From the NCBI GenBank assembly GCA_003248775.1, contig QFQX01000011.1:62001-126000 (forward strand): a stretch of 64,000 nt of DNA, given 5' to 3'. Below the pieces are notes generated by a model that was not told where the DNA came from, searched no databases, and was given only the letters and a program-made list of their open reading frames with translations. This document shows, one piece after another, positions 35,987-44,660 of the stretch; position 1 is the stretch's first letter, and the number at the start of each line of letters is the position of its first letter. The position numbers were made by a program, and so were the translations under genes. The stretch is from Shinella sp. (lineage in GTDB: Bacteria > Pseudomonadota > Alphaproteobacteria > Rhizobiales > Rhizobiaceae).

Positions 35987-36024
35987 TGGTCACGACTGCT
36001 AATGAACTAAAGCGGTCGTGATCA
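35987..36024 (+). terminator. Hairpin between clpP and clpX
   Basis: TGGTCACGACTGC and GCGGTCGTGATCA form an imperfect 13-bp stem (11 of 13 pairs) around a 12-base loop, 16 bases after clpP. There is no long T-run after it, only GGGGTTTAAT, so it may stabilise the clpP message or terminate partially. Confidence 0.4.
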
Positions 36025-36270
36025 CGTAAGGGGTTTAATCTGGCTGTGAACGCGCTAATAGTAACTATTAAGGCTGTGTTGAATTTTTATGACATAGCCT
36101 GCGGTCGTGTAGGGGTTTCGTTGCCGCCGGTCCCGGTTTCTGGGTCGCATGGACCGGCTAGTACCTCTGGGGATCGAATGAGCTCGGGGCCGAAGGGCGA
36201 TCAGCGCCGGGCATAGAGAGTGACCGCCCTCCGTCGAGGCGGAGGGGCGGCGTGCTGGAAGGATGAAGAT

Positions 36271-37548
36271 ATGAGCAAGGTCAGCGGTAGCAACGGCGGT
36301 GACTCCAAGAATACCCTTTATTGTTCCTTCTGCGGCAAGAGCCAGCACGAGGTCCGCAAGCTGATTGCCGGCCCGACGGTGTTCATCTGCGATGAATGCG
36401 TCGAATTGTGCATGGACATCATCCGCGAGGAGAACAAGAGCTCCATGGTGAAGTCCCGTGACGGCGTTCCGACGCCGCAGGACATCATCAAGATCCTCGA
36501 CGAATACGTGATCGGCCAGAAGCAGGCGAAGAAGATCCTCTCCGTCGCGGTGCATAACCATTACAAGCGCCTCTCGCACGCTTCCAAGGGCGGTGAGGTC
36601 GAACTGGCGAAGTCGAACATCCTGCTCGTCGGCCCGACCGGCTGCGGCAAGACCTATCTTGCCCAGACGCTCGCGCGCATCATCGACGTGCCGTTCACCA
36701 TGGCCGATGCCACGACCCTGACCGAAGCCGGCTATGTCGGTGAGGACGTCGAAAACATCATCTTGAAGCTTCTGCAGGCGGCTGACTACAACGTCGAACG
36801 CGCCCAGCGCGGCATCGTCTACATCGACGAAGTGGACAAGATCTCCCGCAAGTCGGACAACCCGTCGATCACCCGCGACGTATCGGGCGAAGGCGTGCAG
36901 CAGGCGCTCTTGAAGATCATGGAAGGCACGGTTGCTTCCGTACCGCCGCAGGGTGGCCGCAAGCATCCGCAGCAGGAATTCCTGCAGGTCGATACGACGA
37001 ACATCCTGTTTATCTGCGGTGGCGCCTTCGCTGGTCTCGACAAGATCATCTCGGCACGTGGCGAAAAGACCTCGATCGGCTTCGGCGCGACCGTGGCTGC
37101 TCCGGACGACCGTCGTGTCGGCGAAGTGTTGCGCGAACTGGAGCCGGAAGATCTGGTCAAGTTCGGCCTGATCCCGGAATTCATCGGCCGTCTGCCCGTT
37201 CTGGCGACGCTGGAAGATCTGGATGAAGACGCGCTGATCCAGATTCTGTCCGAGCCGAAGAATGCGCTCGTGAAGCAGTACCAGCGCCTTTTCGAGATGG
37301 AAGACGTCGAACTGACCTTCCACGAGGACGCCCTGCGCGAGATCGCCCGCAAGGCCATCATCCGCAAGACCGGCGCCCGCGGCCTGCGCTCGATCATGGA
37401 AAAGATCCTGCTCGACACCATGTTCGAACTGCCGGAACTGGAAGGCGTTCGCGAAGTCGTCATCTCCGACGAAGTTGTCAACGGCAATTCCCGGCCGCTT
37501 TACATCTACGCCGACCGCCAGGAAGAAAAGGCAAACGCCTCGGCCTGA
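36271..37548 (+). CDS. clpX: ATP-dependent Clp protease ATP-binding subunit ClpX
   Basis: AAA+ unfoldase that recognises substrates and feeds them to ClpP. The 425-residue protein has the N-terminal zinc-binding domain with Cys18, Cys21, Cys40 and Cys43. It then has Walker A GPTGCGKT, Walker B GIVYIDEVDKI, the pore-loop segment TLTEAGYVGEDVE, the ClpP-docking IGF loop (EKTSIGFGAT), and the sensor 2 region KTGARGLRSIMEKIL. GGAAGG precedes ATG 36271. A strong terminator follows. Confidence 0.98.
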   Translation: MSKVSGSNGGDSKNTLYCSFCGKSQHEVRKLIAGPTVFICDECVELCMDIIREENKSSMVKSRDGVPTPQDIIKILDEYVIGQKQAKKILSVAVHNHYKRLSHASKGGEVELAKSNILLVGPTGCGKTYLAQTLARIIDVPFTMADATTLTEAGYVGEDVENIILKLLQAADYNVERAQRGIVYIDEVDKISRKSDNPSITRDVSGEGVQQALLKIMEGTVASVPPQGGRKHPQQEFLQVDTTNILFICGGAFAGLDKIISARGEKTSIGFGATVAAPDDRRVGEVLRELEPEDLVKFGLIPEFIGRLPVLATLEDLDEDALIQILSEPKNALVKQYQRLFEMEDVELTFHEDALREIARKAIIRKTGARGLRSIMEKILLDTMFELPELEGVREVVISDEVVNGNSRPLYIYADRQEEKANASA

Positions 37549-37573
37549 TCCGCGACGGATTGAAATTTTGATT

Positions 37574-37600
37574 AAGGCCCGCCCTCGTGGCGGGCCTTTT
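37574..37600 (+). terminator. Rho-independent terminator after clpX
   Basis: GGCCCGCC (37576-37583) and GGCGGGCC (37589-37596) form a perfect 8-bp stem around CTCGT, followed by TTTT. It lies 25 bases after the clpX stop. Confidence 0.85.
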
Positions 37601-37860
37601 CCGTTTCGTGAGCTGTTTTCCAGTGTTGTTTTGGTCGGCAGCCTCAGACGCTACCGTAAATCGTTAACACGCCAGTTTTCGCCGGCCACGGCTTGGGTTA
37701 GAAAAGAGCGAAGTGCTTCGCTCGCGGCCGTGGCCGCAGATCGGATCGCCGGGCTGGCCACTCGTCTCGCTTCAGGCCAGACCAACGGGTTATTTGTAGG
37801 TTTGAGTCACTGACTGTAATATCGTCGTCACAATCTCGGTGGCGGTGCACGGGCGGCAGG

Positions 37861-37889
37861 CTTGAATTCGCGTTCTGAGAACTCCATTT
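37861..37889 (+). promoter_or_regulatory. Putative RpoH (sigma-32) promoter of lon
   Basis: CTTGAA at 37861-37866, a 17-base spacer, and CCATTT at 37884-37889 match the alphaproteobacterial heat-shock consensus well. The site is 85 bases before the lon start, in a 426-base gap that otherwise holds only the clpX terminator. Pattern match only. Confidence 0.6.
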
Positions 37890-37974
37890 CTTGGAGGAGC
37901 AAGAAATATGCCTGTCGCCTTCGGGGTATGGCATTTGGTCCCAGGCCTGCCTGGGACGTCGGAAAGGAAGTGAA

Positions 37975-40392
37975 ATGTCGAAAACGTCTGCAGCAAACGA
38001 GAGCAATATCTATCCCGTATTGCCTCTGCGCGACATCGTGGTTTTCCCACACATGATCGTGCCTCTGTTCGTCGGGCGCGAGAAGTCCATTCGCGCTCTT
38101 GAAGAGGTCATGGGCTCCGACAAGCAGATCATGCTGGCGACCCAGATCAACGCCGGTGACGACGATCCGGAACCGTCAGCTATTTATGAGGTCGGCACCG
38201 TCGCCAATGTTCTCCAGCTTCTGAAGCTGCCGGACGGCACCGTGAAGGTGCTGATCGAGGGCAGGGCGCGCGCGCGCATCGATACCTATACCGCACGTGA
38301 GGAGTTCTACGAGGCAACGGCGCAGATTCTCGCCGAACCGGCTGAGGATGCCGTCGAGATCGAGGCTCTGTCCCGGTCGGTCGTCTCCGAGTTCGAGAAC
38401 TACGTCAAGCTGAATAAGAAGATCTCGCCGGAAGTCGTGGGCGCCGCGAGCCAGATCGAGGACTACTCGAAGCTGGCCGATACGGTCGCATCGCACCTGT
38501 CGATCAAGATCACCGAGAAGCAGGAGATGCTTGAGACCGTCAGCGTCAAGCAGCGTCTCGAAAAGGCTCTCGGCTTCATGGAAGGCGAAATCTCCGTCCT
38601 CCAGGTCGAAAAGCGCATCCGCTCGCGCGTCAAGCGCCAGATGGAGAAGACCCAGCGCGAGTACTACCTGAACGAACAGATGAAGGCGATCCAGAAGGAA
38701 CTCGGCGACGGCGAGGATGGCCGCGATGAGATGGCCGAACTGGAAGAGCGCATCTCCAAGACCAAGCTTTCCAAGGAAGCCAAGGAAAAGGCCGATGCCG
38801 AACTGAAGAAGCTGCGCCACATGAGCCCCATGTCGGCGGAAGCAACGGTTGTTCGCAACTACCTCGACTGGCTGCTGGGCCTGCCCTGGGGCAAGAAGTC
38901 CAAGGTCAAGGTTGATCTGAACGCCGCCGAAAAGATCCTCGACGAGGATCACTTCGGTCTGGACAAGGTCAAGGAGCGCATCGTCGAGTATCTCGCCGTT
39001 CAGGCTCGTGCGACCAAGATCAAGGGTCCGATCCTTTGCCTCGTCGGCCCTCCGGGCGTCGGCAAGACCTCGCTCGCCAAGTCGATCGCCAAGGCGACCG
39101 GCCGCGAATATGTCCGCATGGCGCTTGGCGGCGTGCGTGACGAGGCCGAAATCCGTGGTCACCGCCGCACCTATATCGGTTCGATGCCCGGCAAGATTGT
39201 GCAGTCGATGAAGAAGGCCAAGAAATCCAACCCGCTCTTCCTGCTCGACGAGATCGACAAGATGGGCATGGATTTCCGTGGCGATCCGTCGTCGGCTCTG
39301 CTCGAGGTGCTGGATCCGGAACAGAACTCCACCTTCATGGACCACTACCTGGAAGTGGAATATGACCTGTCCAACGTGATGTTCGTCACTACGGCCAACA
39401 CGTTGAACATTCCGGGTCCGCTGATGGACCGCATGGAGATCATCCGCATCGCCGGTTACACGGAAGATGAAAAGCGGGAAATCGCCAAGCGTCACCTGCT
39501 GCCCAAGGCCATCAAGGAACATGCGCTGCGTCCGGAAGAATTCTCGGTCAGCGACGATGCGCTGATGGCCGTGATCCAGCAGTACACCCGCGAAGCCGGT
39601 GTCCGTTCCTTCGAGCGCGAACTGATGAAGCTCGCCCGTAAGGCGGTCACCGAGATCATCAAGGGCAAGGTGAAGTCCGTTGCAGTCACCGCCGAGAACA
39701 TTCACGACTATCTCGGCGTGCCGCGCTTCCGGCATGGTGAAGCCGAAGGCGAAGATCAGGTCGGTATCGTTACCGGTCTGGCCTGGACCGAGGTGGGCGG
39801 TGAACTGCTGACCATCGAAGGCGTGATGATGCCGGGCAAGGGCCGTATGACGGTTACCGGCAACCTGAAGGACGTCATGAAGGAGTCGATCTCGGCTGCC
39901 GCATCCTATGTCCGTTCGCGGGCCGTCGATTTCGGTATCGAGCCGCCGCGGTTCGACAAGAGCGACATCCACGTGCACGTTCCGGAAGGTGCAACGCCGA
40001 AGGACGGTCCGTCCGCCGGTATTGCCATGGCGACCGCTATCGTCTCGGTCATGACCGGTATCCCGGTTTCCAAGGATGTCGCCATGACGGGTGAAGTCAC
40101 CCTCCGCGGTCGCGTCCTGCCGATCGGCGGTCTCAAGGAAAAGCTGCTTGCCGCTCTGCGTGGCGGCATCAAAAAGGTTCTGATCCCGGAAGAAAACGCC
40201 AAGGATCTGGCGGACATTCCGGACAACGTGAAGAACAACCTTGAGATCGTTCCCGTGTCGCGGATGGGCGAAGTCATCAAGCATGCCCTGGTTCGCGTAC
40301 CTGAACCGATTGAATGGGATGGAACCGTCGAAACTCCGGCAATCGGCACCGTCGAAGGGACCGATGAAACGGGCGCTTCCATGGCGCATTGA
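37975..40392 (+). CDS. lon: ATP-dependent Lon protease
   Basis: Homohexameric AAA+ serine protease for damaged and regulatory proteins. The 805-residue protein has the LonA layout: N-terminal substrate domain (YPVLPLRDIVVFPHMIVPLF), a coiled-coil region about residues 180-280, and the AAA+ module with Walker A GPPGVGKTS and Walker B NPLFLLDEIDKM. The protease domain carries the Ser-Lys dyad: Ser in PKDGPSAGIAMATA and Lys in LPIGGLKEKLLAA. AAAGGAAG precedes ATG 37975. It has its own heat-shock-like promoter and a strong bidirectional terminator. Confidence 0.98.
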   Translation: MSKTSAANESNIYPVLPLRDIVVFPHMIVPLFVGREKSIRALEEVMGSDKQIMLATQINAGDDDPEPSAIYEVGTVANVLQLLKLPDGTVKVLIEGRARARIDTYTAREEFYEATAQILAEPAEDAVEIEALSRSVVSEFENYVKLNKKISPEVVGAASQIEDYSKLADTVASHLSIKITEKQEMLETVSVKQRLEKALGFMEGEISVLQVEKRIRSRVKRQMEKTQREYYLNEQMKAIQKELGDGEDGRDEMAELEERISKTKLSKEAKEKADAELKKLRHMSPMSAEATVVRNYLDWLLGLPWGKKSKVKVDLNAAEKILDEDHFGLDKVKERIVEYLAVQARATKIKGPILCLVGPPGVGKTSLAKSIAKATGREYVRMALGGVRDEAEIRGHRRTYIGSMPGKIVQSMKKAKKSNPLFLLDEIDKMGMDFRGDPSSALLEVLDPEQNSTFMDHYLEVEYDLSNVMFVTTANTLNIPGPLMDRMEIIRIAGYTEDEKREIAKRHLLPKAIKEHALRPEEFSVSDDALMAVIQQYTREAGVRSFERELMKLARKAVTEIIKGKVKSVAVTAENIHDYLGVPRFRHGEAEGEDQVGIVTGLAWTEVGGELLTIEGVMMPGKGRMTVTGNLKDVMKESISAAASYVRSRAVDFGIEPPRFDKSDIHVHVPEGATPKDGPSAGIAMATAIVSVMTGIPVSKDVAMTGEVTLRGRVLPIGGLKEKLLAALRGGIKKVLIPEENAKDLADIPDNVKNNLEIVPVSRMGEVIKHALVRVPEPIEWDGTVETPAIGTVEGTDETGASMAH

Positions 40393-40434
40393 GGCTCTTT
40401 TGCCTTAATCTTGCCAAATTGGCACGTCGAGCGG

Positions 40435-40466
40435 AAAAAGGCTGGCAAAAACGCCAGCCTTTTTTG
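40435..40466. terminator. Rho-independent terminator after lon
   Basis: GGCTGGC (40440-40446) and GCCAGCC (40453-40459) form a perfect stem around AAAAAC, followed by TTTTTTT and preceded by AAAAA, so it could work in both directions. Confidence 0.85.
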
Positions 40467-40597
40467 TGCAAACTCCCTGAAACGTCTTGTTTTCCGGGCG
40501 ATTGCGGTGCTTTTCAGTTGCGTAGGGCAGATGCTTACGTATTGTCCGCCCGACTTATCCATTGAGTCGTTTCATACCAGTCAGAAAGGGTGGAAAC

Positions 40598-40873
40598 ATG
40601 AACAAGAACGAACTCGTATCCGCGGTCGCCGAAAAGGCCGGCCTCACCAAGGCCGATGCAGCTTCCGCCGTCGACGCCGTTTTCGAAACGGTTCAGGCAG
40701 AGCTGAAGAACGGCGGCGATGTTCGCCTCGCTGGCTTCGGTGCTTTCACCGTTGCTCGTCGCGAAGCCTCCAAGGGCCGCAACCCGTCGACCGGCGCTGA
40801 AGTCGATATCCCGGCTCGCAACGTTCCGAAGTTCACGGCCGGCAAGGGCCTGAAGGACGCTGTAAACAGCTAA
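40598..40873 (+). CDS. hupB: DNA-binding protein HU
   Basis: Nucleoid-associated protein of 91 residues. The start MNKNELVSAVAEKAGLTKAD and the arm motif GRNPSTGAEVDIPARNVPKF are standard for HU-beta type proteins. The basic proline-bearing arm intercalates DNA. ATG 40598 is preferred over the ATG twelve codons earlier because it begins the conserved fold. It follows lon, the arrangement common to many proteobacteria. Confidence 0.96.
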   Translation: MNKNELVSAVAEKAGLTKADAASAVDAVFETVQAELKNGGDVRLAGFGAFTVARREASKGRNPSTGAEVDIPARNVPKFTAGKGLKDAVNS

Positions 40874-40924
40874 TCCGCTGACGACCTTCGCTCGACGGAG
40901 CGAGGGTGTGGCATCGCAATTTGA

Positions 40925-40947
40925 GCCCGGCCTCGCGCCGGGCTTTT
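40925..40947 (+). terminator. Rho-independent terminator after hupB
   Basis: GCCCGG and CCGGGC pair around CCTCGCG, followed by TTTT, about 50 bases after the hupB stop. Confidence 0.8.
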
Positions 40948-41022
40948 CCGTTTATGCGGCTTGCCTGCCGTGACGCGTTGACGTATCGATTTTTCGCGGG
41001 CTTCCAAATGGAGGTCTGCATT

Positions 41023-41171
41023 CGTTCTCAGGGCGGGGTGAAAGTCCCCACCGGCGGTAAGGGTTCAGTTCCCAAGCCCGCGAGCGCCTGCCAAAGCCCA
41101 AGGCATCGGAAGGGTCAGCAGATCCGGTGTAACTCCGGAGCCGACGGTCATAGTCCGGATAGAAGAGAATG
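41023..41171 (+). ncRNA. FMN riboswitch (RFN element)
   Basis: The conserved blocks of the RFN element appear in order: GTTCTCAGGGCGGGGTGAAA, then GTCCCCACCGGCGGTAA, AGCCCGCGAGCG, GGTCAGCAGATCCGGTGTAA, then CTCCGGAGCCGACGGTCA and AGTCCGGATAGAAGAGAATG. The 5' CGTTCT and 3' AGAATG ends close the P1 helix. It binds FMN and would repress the gene downstream, which starts 176 bases later. The known partner in rhizobia is the riboflavin transporter gene ribN, which fits. Confidence 0.95.
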
Positions 41172-41346
41172 AGGTATCGGTGGTGTGCCCGCTTCGGATA
41201 AATAGTCCGAGGCCAAGGCTCATGACCGGCTGTTGCCGTTTGCTCAGGCCTCGGCGCGGCAGGTGAGGGGAATGCCTTGTTGTTCCCCGTGCATTGTCCT
41301 CATGCGTCCTGATTTGTGTTGGTCTCTTTCTCAAAGGAAGAAAGAC

Positions 41347-42294
41347 ATGAATCAGAGCTCCCTTGCTCCTTATCGTTCCCGCGCAGTCGCCGGTGCCGCC
41401 TTCATGGTACTTGCAGGTATCGCCTTCGCCATTCTCAACGTCGTTACCCAATGGCTGGCAATGACCCTCGGCTTCCCGGCGGTTTCCGCTGCCTTCTGGC
41501 AATATGCCTTTGCCCTCGTTTTCTCTCTGCCACTGCTTTTCCGGCTCGGTCTCGGATCGTTGAAGACACGGTATCCCGGCCGTCACCTGGTGCGGGTTAT
41601 CCTTGCAGCGCTTGGAGTACAGGCCTGGGTGATCGGCCTTGCAACCGTGCCGATCTGGCAGGCTATCGCGCTGGTAATGACCTCGCCATTTTTCATCATC
41701 GTCGGCGCGCGCGTCTTCCTTGGAGAAACGGTTGGCTGCAATCGATGGCTGGCGACGCTCTCTGGCTTCTGCGGGGCGATGATTATCCTGCAGCCATGGT
41801 CGGATGCATTTTCTCCCGCCGCCTTCCTGCCGGTTCTATCGGCCCTGCTCTGGGGCGGGGCGTCACTGATGATGAAGAACCTGACCGCTCATGAGAGACC
41901 GGGGACGATTACGGTCTGGCTGCTCGTGTTGCTGACGCCGATCAATGCCGGTCTTGCCGCAGCCTCGGGCTTCGTTGTCCCTGGCGGAATGGTGCTGGCG
42001 CTTCTGCTGCTGGCCGGTCTGTTGACCGTGGTCGGACAGCATTTCCTGACGCTTGCCTACAGCACCGCAGATGCGGCCTACGTGCAGCCATTCGACGACC
42101 TGAAGCTGCCGCTCAATGTGTTCGCGGGCTGGCTGGTCTTTGGTTATGCGCCTGCCGGATATCTCTGGCTCGGAGCAATCCTGATCCTTGGCGCCTCGCT
42201 TTTCCTGATGATTAGCGAGATGCGCCGGGAGCGGGAACCTTATGGGGAAGAAAAGGGCGACGAAGGCGGTCCGCTGCCTTTGCCCCAATCCTGA
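41347..42294 (+). CDS. ribN: Riboflavin transporter, DMT superfamily (RibN)
   Basis: Inner-membrane permease of 315 residues with ten predicted helices in two EamA repeats (first half VAGAAFMVLAGIAFAILNVV, with VPIWQAIALVMTSPFFIIVGA; second half from about residue 160). In Rhizobium leguminosarum the RibN protein of this family takes up riboflavin, and its gene is under an FMN riboswitch. The riboswitch directly upstream here makes the same role very likely. The ATG at 41347 has AAAGGAAG upstream. The hydrophilic tail REREPYGEEKGDEGG is rich in charges. Confidence 0.88.
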   Translation: MNQSSLAPYRSRAVAGAAFMVLAGIAFAILNVVTQWLAMTLGFPAVSAAFWQYAFALVFSLPLLFRLGLGSLKTRYPGRHLVRVILAALGVQAWVIGLATVPIWQAIALVMTSPFFIIVGARVFLGETVGCNRWLATLSGFCGAMIILQPWSDAFSPAAFLPVLSALLWGGASLMMKNLTAHERPGTITVWLLVLLTPINAGLAAASGFVVPGGMVLALLLLAGLLTVVGQHFLTLAYSTADAAYVQPFDDLKLPLNVFAGWLVFGYAPAGYLWLGAILILGASLFLMISEMRREREPYGEEKGDEGGPLPLPQS

Positions 42295-42307
42295 CAAAAT
42301 TCGCCAA

Positions 42308-42336
42308 ATGTCATGTGCGTGTCATGCACGTGACGC
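42308..42336 (+). promoter_or_regulatory. Putative PHO box (three 7-bp repeats, 11-bp period)
   Basis: ATGTCAT, GTGTCAT and GTGACGC are spaced with four bases between them (42308-42314, 42319-42325, 42330-42336), matching the PhoB pattern CTGTCAT-N4-CTGTCAT with a third partial repeat. It ends 44 bases before the start of the phytase-like esterase gene. PhoB control under phosphate limitation is the likely reading. Confidence 0.65.
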
Positions 42337-42380
42337 AAAAGCCTCCTGTTCCTTACTCATGGAAACAGGAGGCCTCCCCC

Positions 42381-44579
42381 ATGAAGTATTCCCTTTCCCG
42401 CGCCGCCTTGACGGCCGCGCTGCTGGCTTCTGTTGCGGCGCCGGCCGCGGCCGACCAGGTTTTCAACCGTATCTCGTCCTTCCCCGTCGCCACCAACCTG
42501 CCGGCCGACAAGGAGAAGCTCTCCACGACTTCGGCTGAAATCATCACGGCGACCGAAGACGGCAACACGCTGATCTATTCCGACAGCCCGCTCGGCGCGA
42601 TCGGCTTCATCGACATCACAAACGCCAAGGCCCCGAAGGCCGGCAGCGCGCTGATGATGGACGGCGAGCCGACCTCCGTCGCCGTGGTCGGTACAAAAGC
42701 TTTGGTTGCCATCAACACCTCGGAGAACAGGCAGAAGCCGTCCGGCAAGCTCGCCATCGTCGATGTTGCGGCCAAGAAGATCGACGCAACCTGCGATCTC
42801 GGCGGTCAACCTGATTCCATCGCGATTTCTCCCGACAAGACTTTTGCTGCCATCGCCATCGAAAACGAGCGTGACGAAGAGCTCAACGAAGGCAAGCTGC
42901 CGCAGATGCCGGCCGGCGATCTCGTCATCGTCGCGCTGAAGGACGGCGTTGCCGATTGCGCTTCGATCAAGCGCGTTACCCTGACAGGTCTTGCCGAAAT
43001 CGCCCCGGAAGACCCGGAACCGGAATTCGTCTCGATCAACAATCTCGGCGAAATTGGCCTGACGCTCCAGGAAAACAATCATATCGTCATCATCGACGGC
43101 AAGACCGGCGAAGTGAAGAACCACTTCTCGGCCGGCAAGGTCGATATCGCCGGCATCGACACCAAGAGCGAAGGCGCGCTGAAATTCACCGGCAAGAAGG
43201 AAGGCGTCCTGCGCGAGCCAGACGCCCTGAAGTGGCTGGACGACAACCGTTTCGTCATCGCCAACGAAGGCGACTATGAAGGCGGTTCGCGCAGCTTCAC
43301 CATCTTCGACAAGACCGGCAAGGAACTCTATGAGTCCGGCCCGTCTCTGGAGCTCGCCATCGCCCAGATCGGTCACTTCCCGGATAAGCGCGCCAAGTCC
43401 AAGGGTGTTGAGCTCGAAGGCCTGGAAGCCGCTACCTTCAACGGCCAGAAGTACTTCTTCGTCCTTTCCGAGCGCGGCTCCATCGCGGCGGTCTATAAGG
43501 ACACCGGTGCCGAGCCGGAACTCGTGCAGCTCCTGCCGTCGGGTGTCTCGCCGGAAGGCGCCGTCGCCATTCCCGGCCGTAACCTGCTCGCGACTGCCAA
43601 CGAAGCCGATCTCGGCGAAGATGGCGGCCCGCGCTCGCATGTCATGATCTATGAACTTGCCGAAGGCACGCCCGCCTATCCGATGATCCGTTCGGACATC
43701 GTCGACGGCGCGCCGATCGGCTGGGGCGCTCTCTCCGGTCTCGTCGGCGATGCCGAAAAGGCTGGTACGCTCTATGCGGTCAATGACAGCTTCTATTCTT
43801 CGCAGCCGACGATCTTCACGATCGACGCGACGCAGAAGCCGGCTATCATCATGAAGGCTCTGCCGGTAACCCGTGGCGGTGCCGCAGCCCAGAAGCTCGA
43901 CATCGAAGGCATCACGCTGGACGGCAAGGGTGGCTTCTGGCTCGCTTCCGAAGGCGATCCGGCCAAGCTCATCGGCCACGGCATCTACAATGTCGATGCC
44001 AAGGGTGAGATCAAGTCCGAGATTGGTCTCCCGGTCGAACTGCTTGCAGGCCAGACCCGTTTTGGTCTCGAAGGCATCACCTCTATCGGCAAGGGCGATG
44101 ACCTGACGCTCTGGATGGCTGTTCAGCGCGAATGGAAGGACGACGAGAAGGGCACCGTCAAGCTCGTTTCCTACAACCCGAAGGCCAAGGAATGGGGCGC
44201 CGTCAGCTATCCGCTCGACAAGGTTGAAAACGGTTGGGCCGGTCTTTCTGAAATCACCGCCCATGGCGACTACGTCTACATCGTGGAGCGTGACAATCAG
44301 GTGGGCGACAATGCCAAGCTCAAGAAGCTCTATCGCGTCGCCATTGCCGACCTGAAGCCTGCAAAACTCGGCGACAAGCTGCCGCTGGTGAAGAAGGAAG
44401 AAGTACATGACTTCATCCCGGACCTGAAGAGCGCTACGAATGGTTATGTCGTCGACAAGCTGGAAGGCTTCGCCTTCGACGCTGCCGGCAAGGCCTTTGC
44501 CGTCACCGACAACGACGGCGTGGACGACAGCTCGGGCGAGACCCTGTTCTTCCCGGTCGACCTGAAGGGCACCAACTGA
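42381..44579 (+). CDS. Secreted phytase-like esterase (esterase-like activity of phytase family)
   Basis: A 732-residue periplasmic protein with a signal peptide (MKYSLSRAALTAALLASVAA, cleaved after the ADQ region near residue 24). The first half is a beta-propeller-like domain (GNTLIYSDSPLGAIGFIDIT, then DSIAISPDKTFAAIAIENER). The second half has the PF13449 signature (AQKLDIEGITLDGKGGFWLA, then RFGLEGITSIGKGDDLTLW). Such proteins are grouped with phytases by similarity, but activity on phytate is unproven. The PHO box upstream supports a role in phosphate supply. A perfect 13-bp hairpin terminator follows. Confidence 0.82.
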   Translation: MKYSLSRAALTAALLASVAAPAAADQVFNRISSFPVATNLPADKEKLSTTSAEIITATEDGNTLIYSDSPLGAIGFIDITNAKAPKAGSALMMDGEPTSVAVVGTKALVAINTSENRQKPSGKLAIVDVAAKKIDATCDLGGQPDSIAISPDKTFAAIAIENERDEELNEGKLPQMPAGDLVIVALKDGVADCASIKRVTLTGLAEIAPEDPEPEFVSINNLGEIGLTLQENNHIVIIDGKTGEVKNHFSAGKVDIAGIDTKSEGALKFTGKKEGVLREPDALKWLDDNRFVIANEGDYEGGSRSFTIFDKTGKELYESGPSLELAIAQIGHFPDKRAKSKGVELEGLEAATFNGQKYFFVLSERGSIAAVYKDTGAEPELVQLLPSGVSPEGAVAIPGRNLLATANEADLGEDGGPRSHVMIYELAEGTPAYPMIRSDIVDGAPIGWGALSGLVGDAEKAGTLYAVNDSFYSSQPTIFTIDATQKPAIIMKALPVTRGGAAAQKLDIEGITLDGKGGFWLASEGDPAKLIGHGIYNVDAKGEIKSEIGLPVELLAGQTRFGLEGITSIGKGDDLTLWMAVQREWKDDEKGTVKLVSYNPKAKEWGAVSYPLDKVENGWAGLSEITAHGDYVYIVERDNQVGDNAKLKKLYRVAIADLKPAKLGDKLPLVKKEEVHDFIPDLKSATNGYVVDKLEGFAFDAAGKAFAVTDNDGVDDSSGETLFFPVDLKGTN

Positions 44580-44608
44580 TCCATCGGCATTCCGATATGA
44601 AGAATCAG

Positions 44609-44638
44609 GAAGGCCGGGCGAATGATCGCCCGGCCTTC
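44609..44638. terminator. Bidirectional terminator between convergent genes
   Basis: GAAGGCCGGGCGA and TCGCCCGGCCTTC form a perfect 13-bp stem with a four-base loop, followed by TTCAATT. It lies between the phytase-like gene and the convergent hydrolase gene. Confidence 0.85.
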
Positions 44639-44660
44639 TTCAATTCTGCGGTCCTGAATT

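Noticed and set aside
37475..37813. 112-codon plus-strand frame after clpX
   Set aside because: Overlaps clpX and its terminator and has no ribosome site; the region is intergenic.
38176..40389. Long antisense open frame (737 codons) opposite lon
   Set aside because: Artefact of GC-rich codon use in a highly conserved gene; no start site, no family resemblance. The same holds for antisense frames opposite the phytase-like gene (42357-44408), the Wzc-like gene and the terminase.
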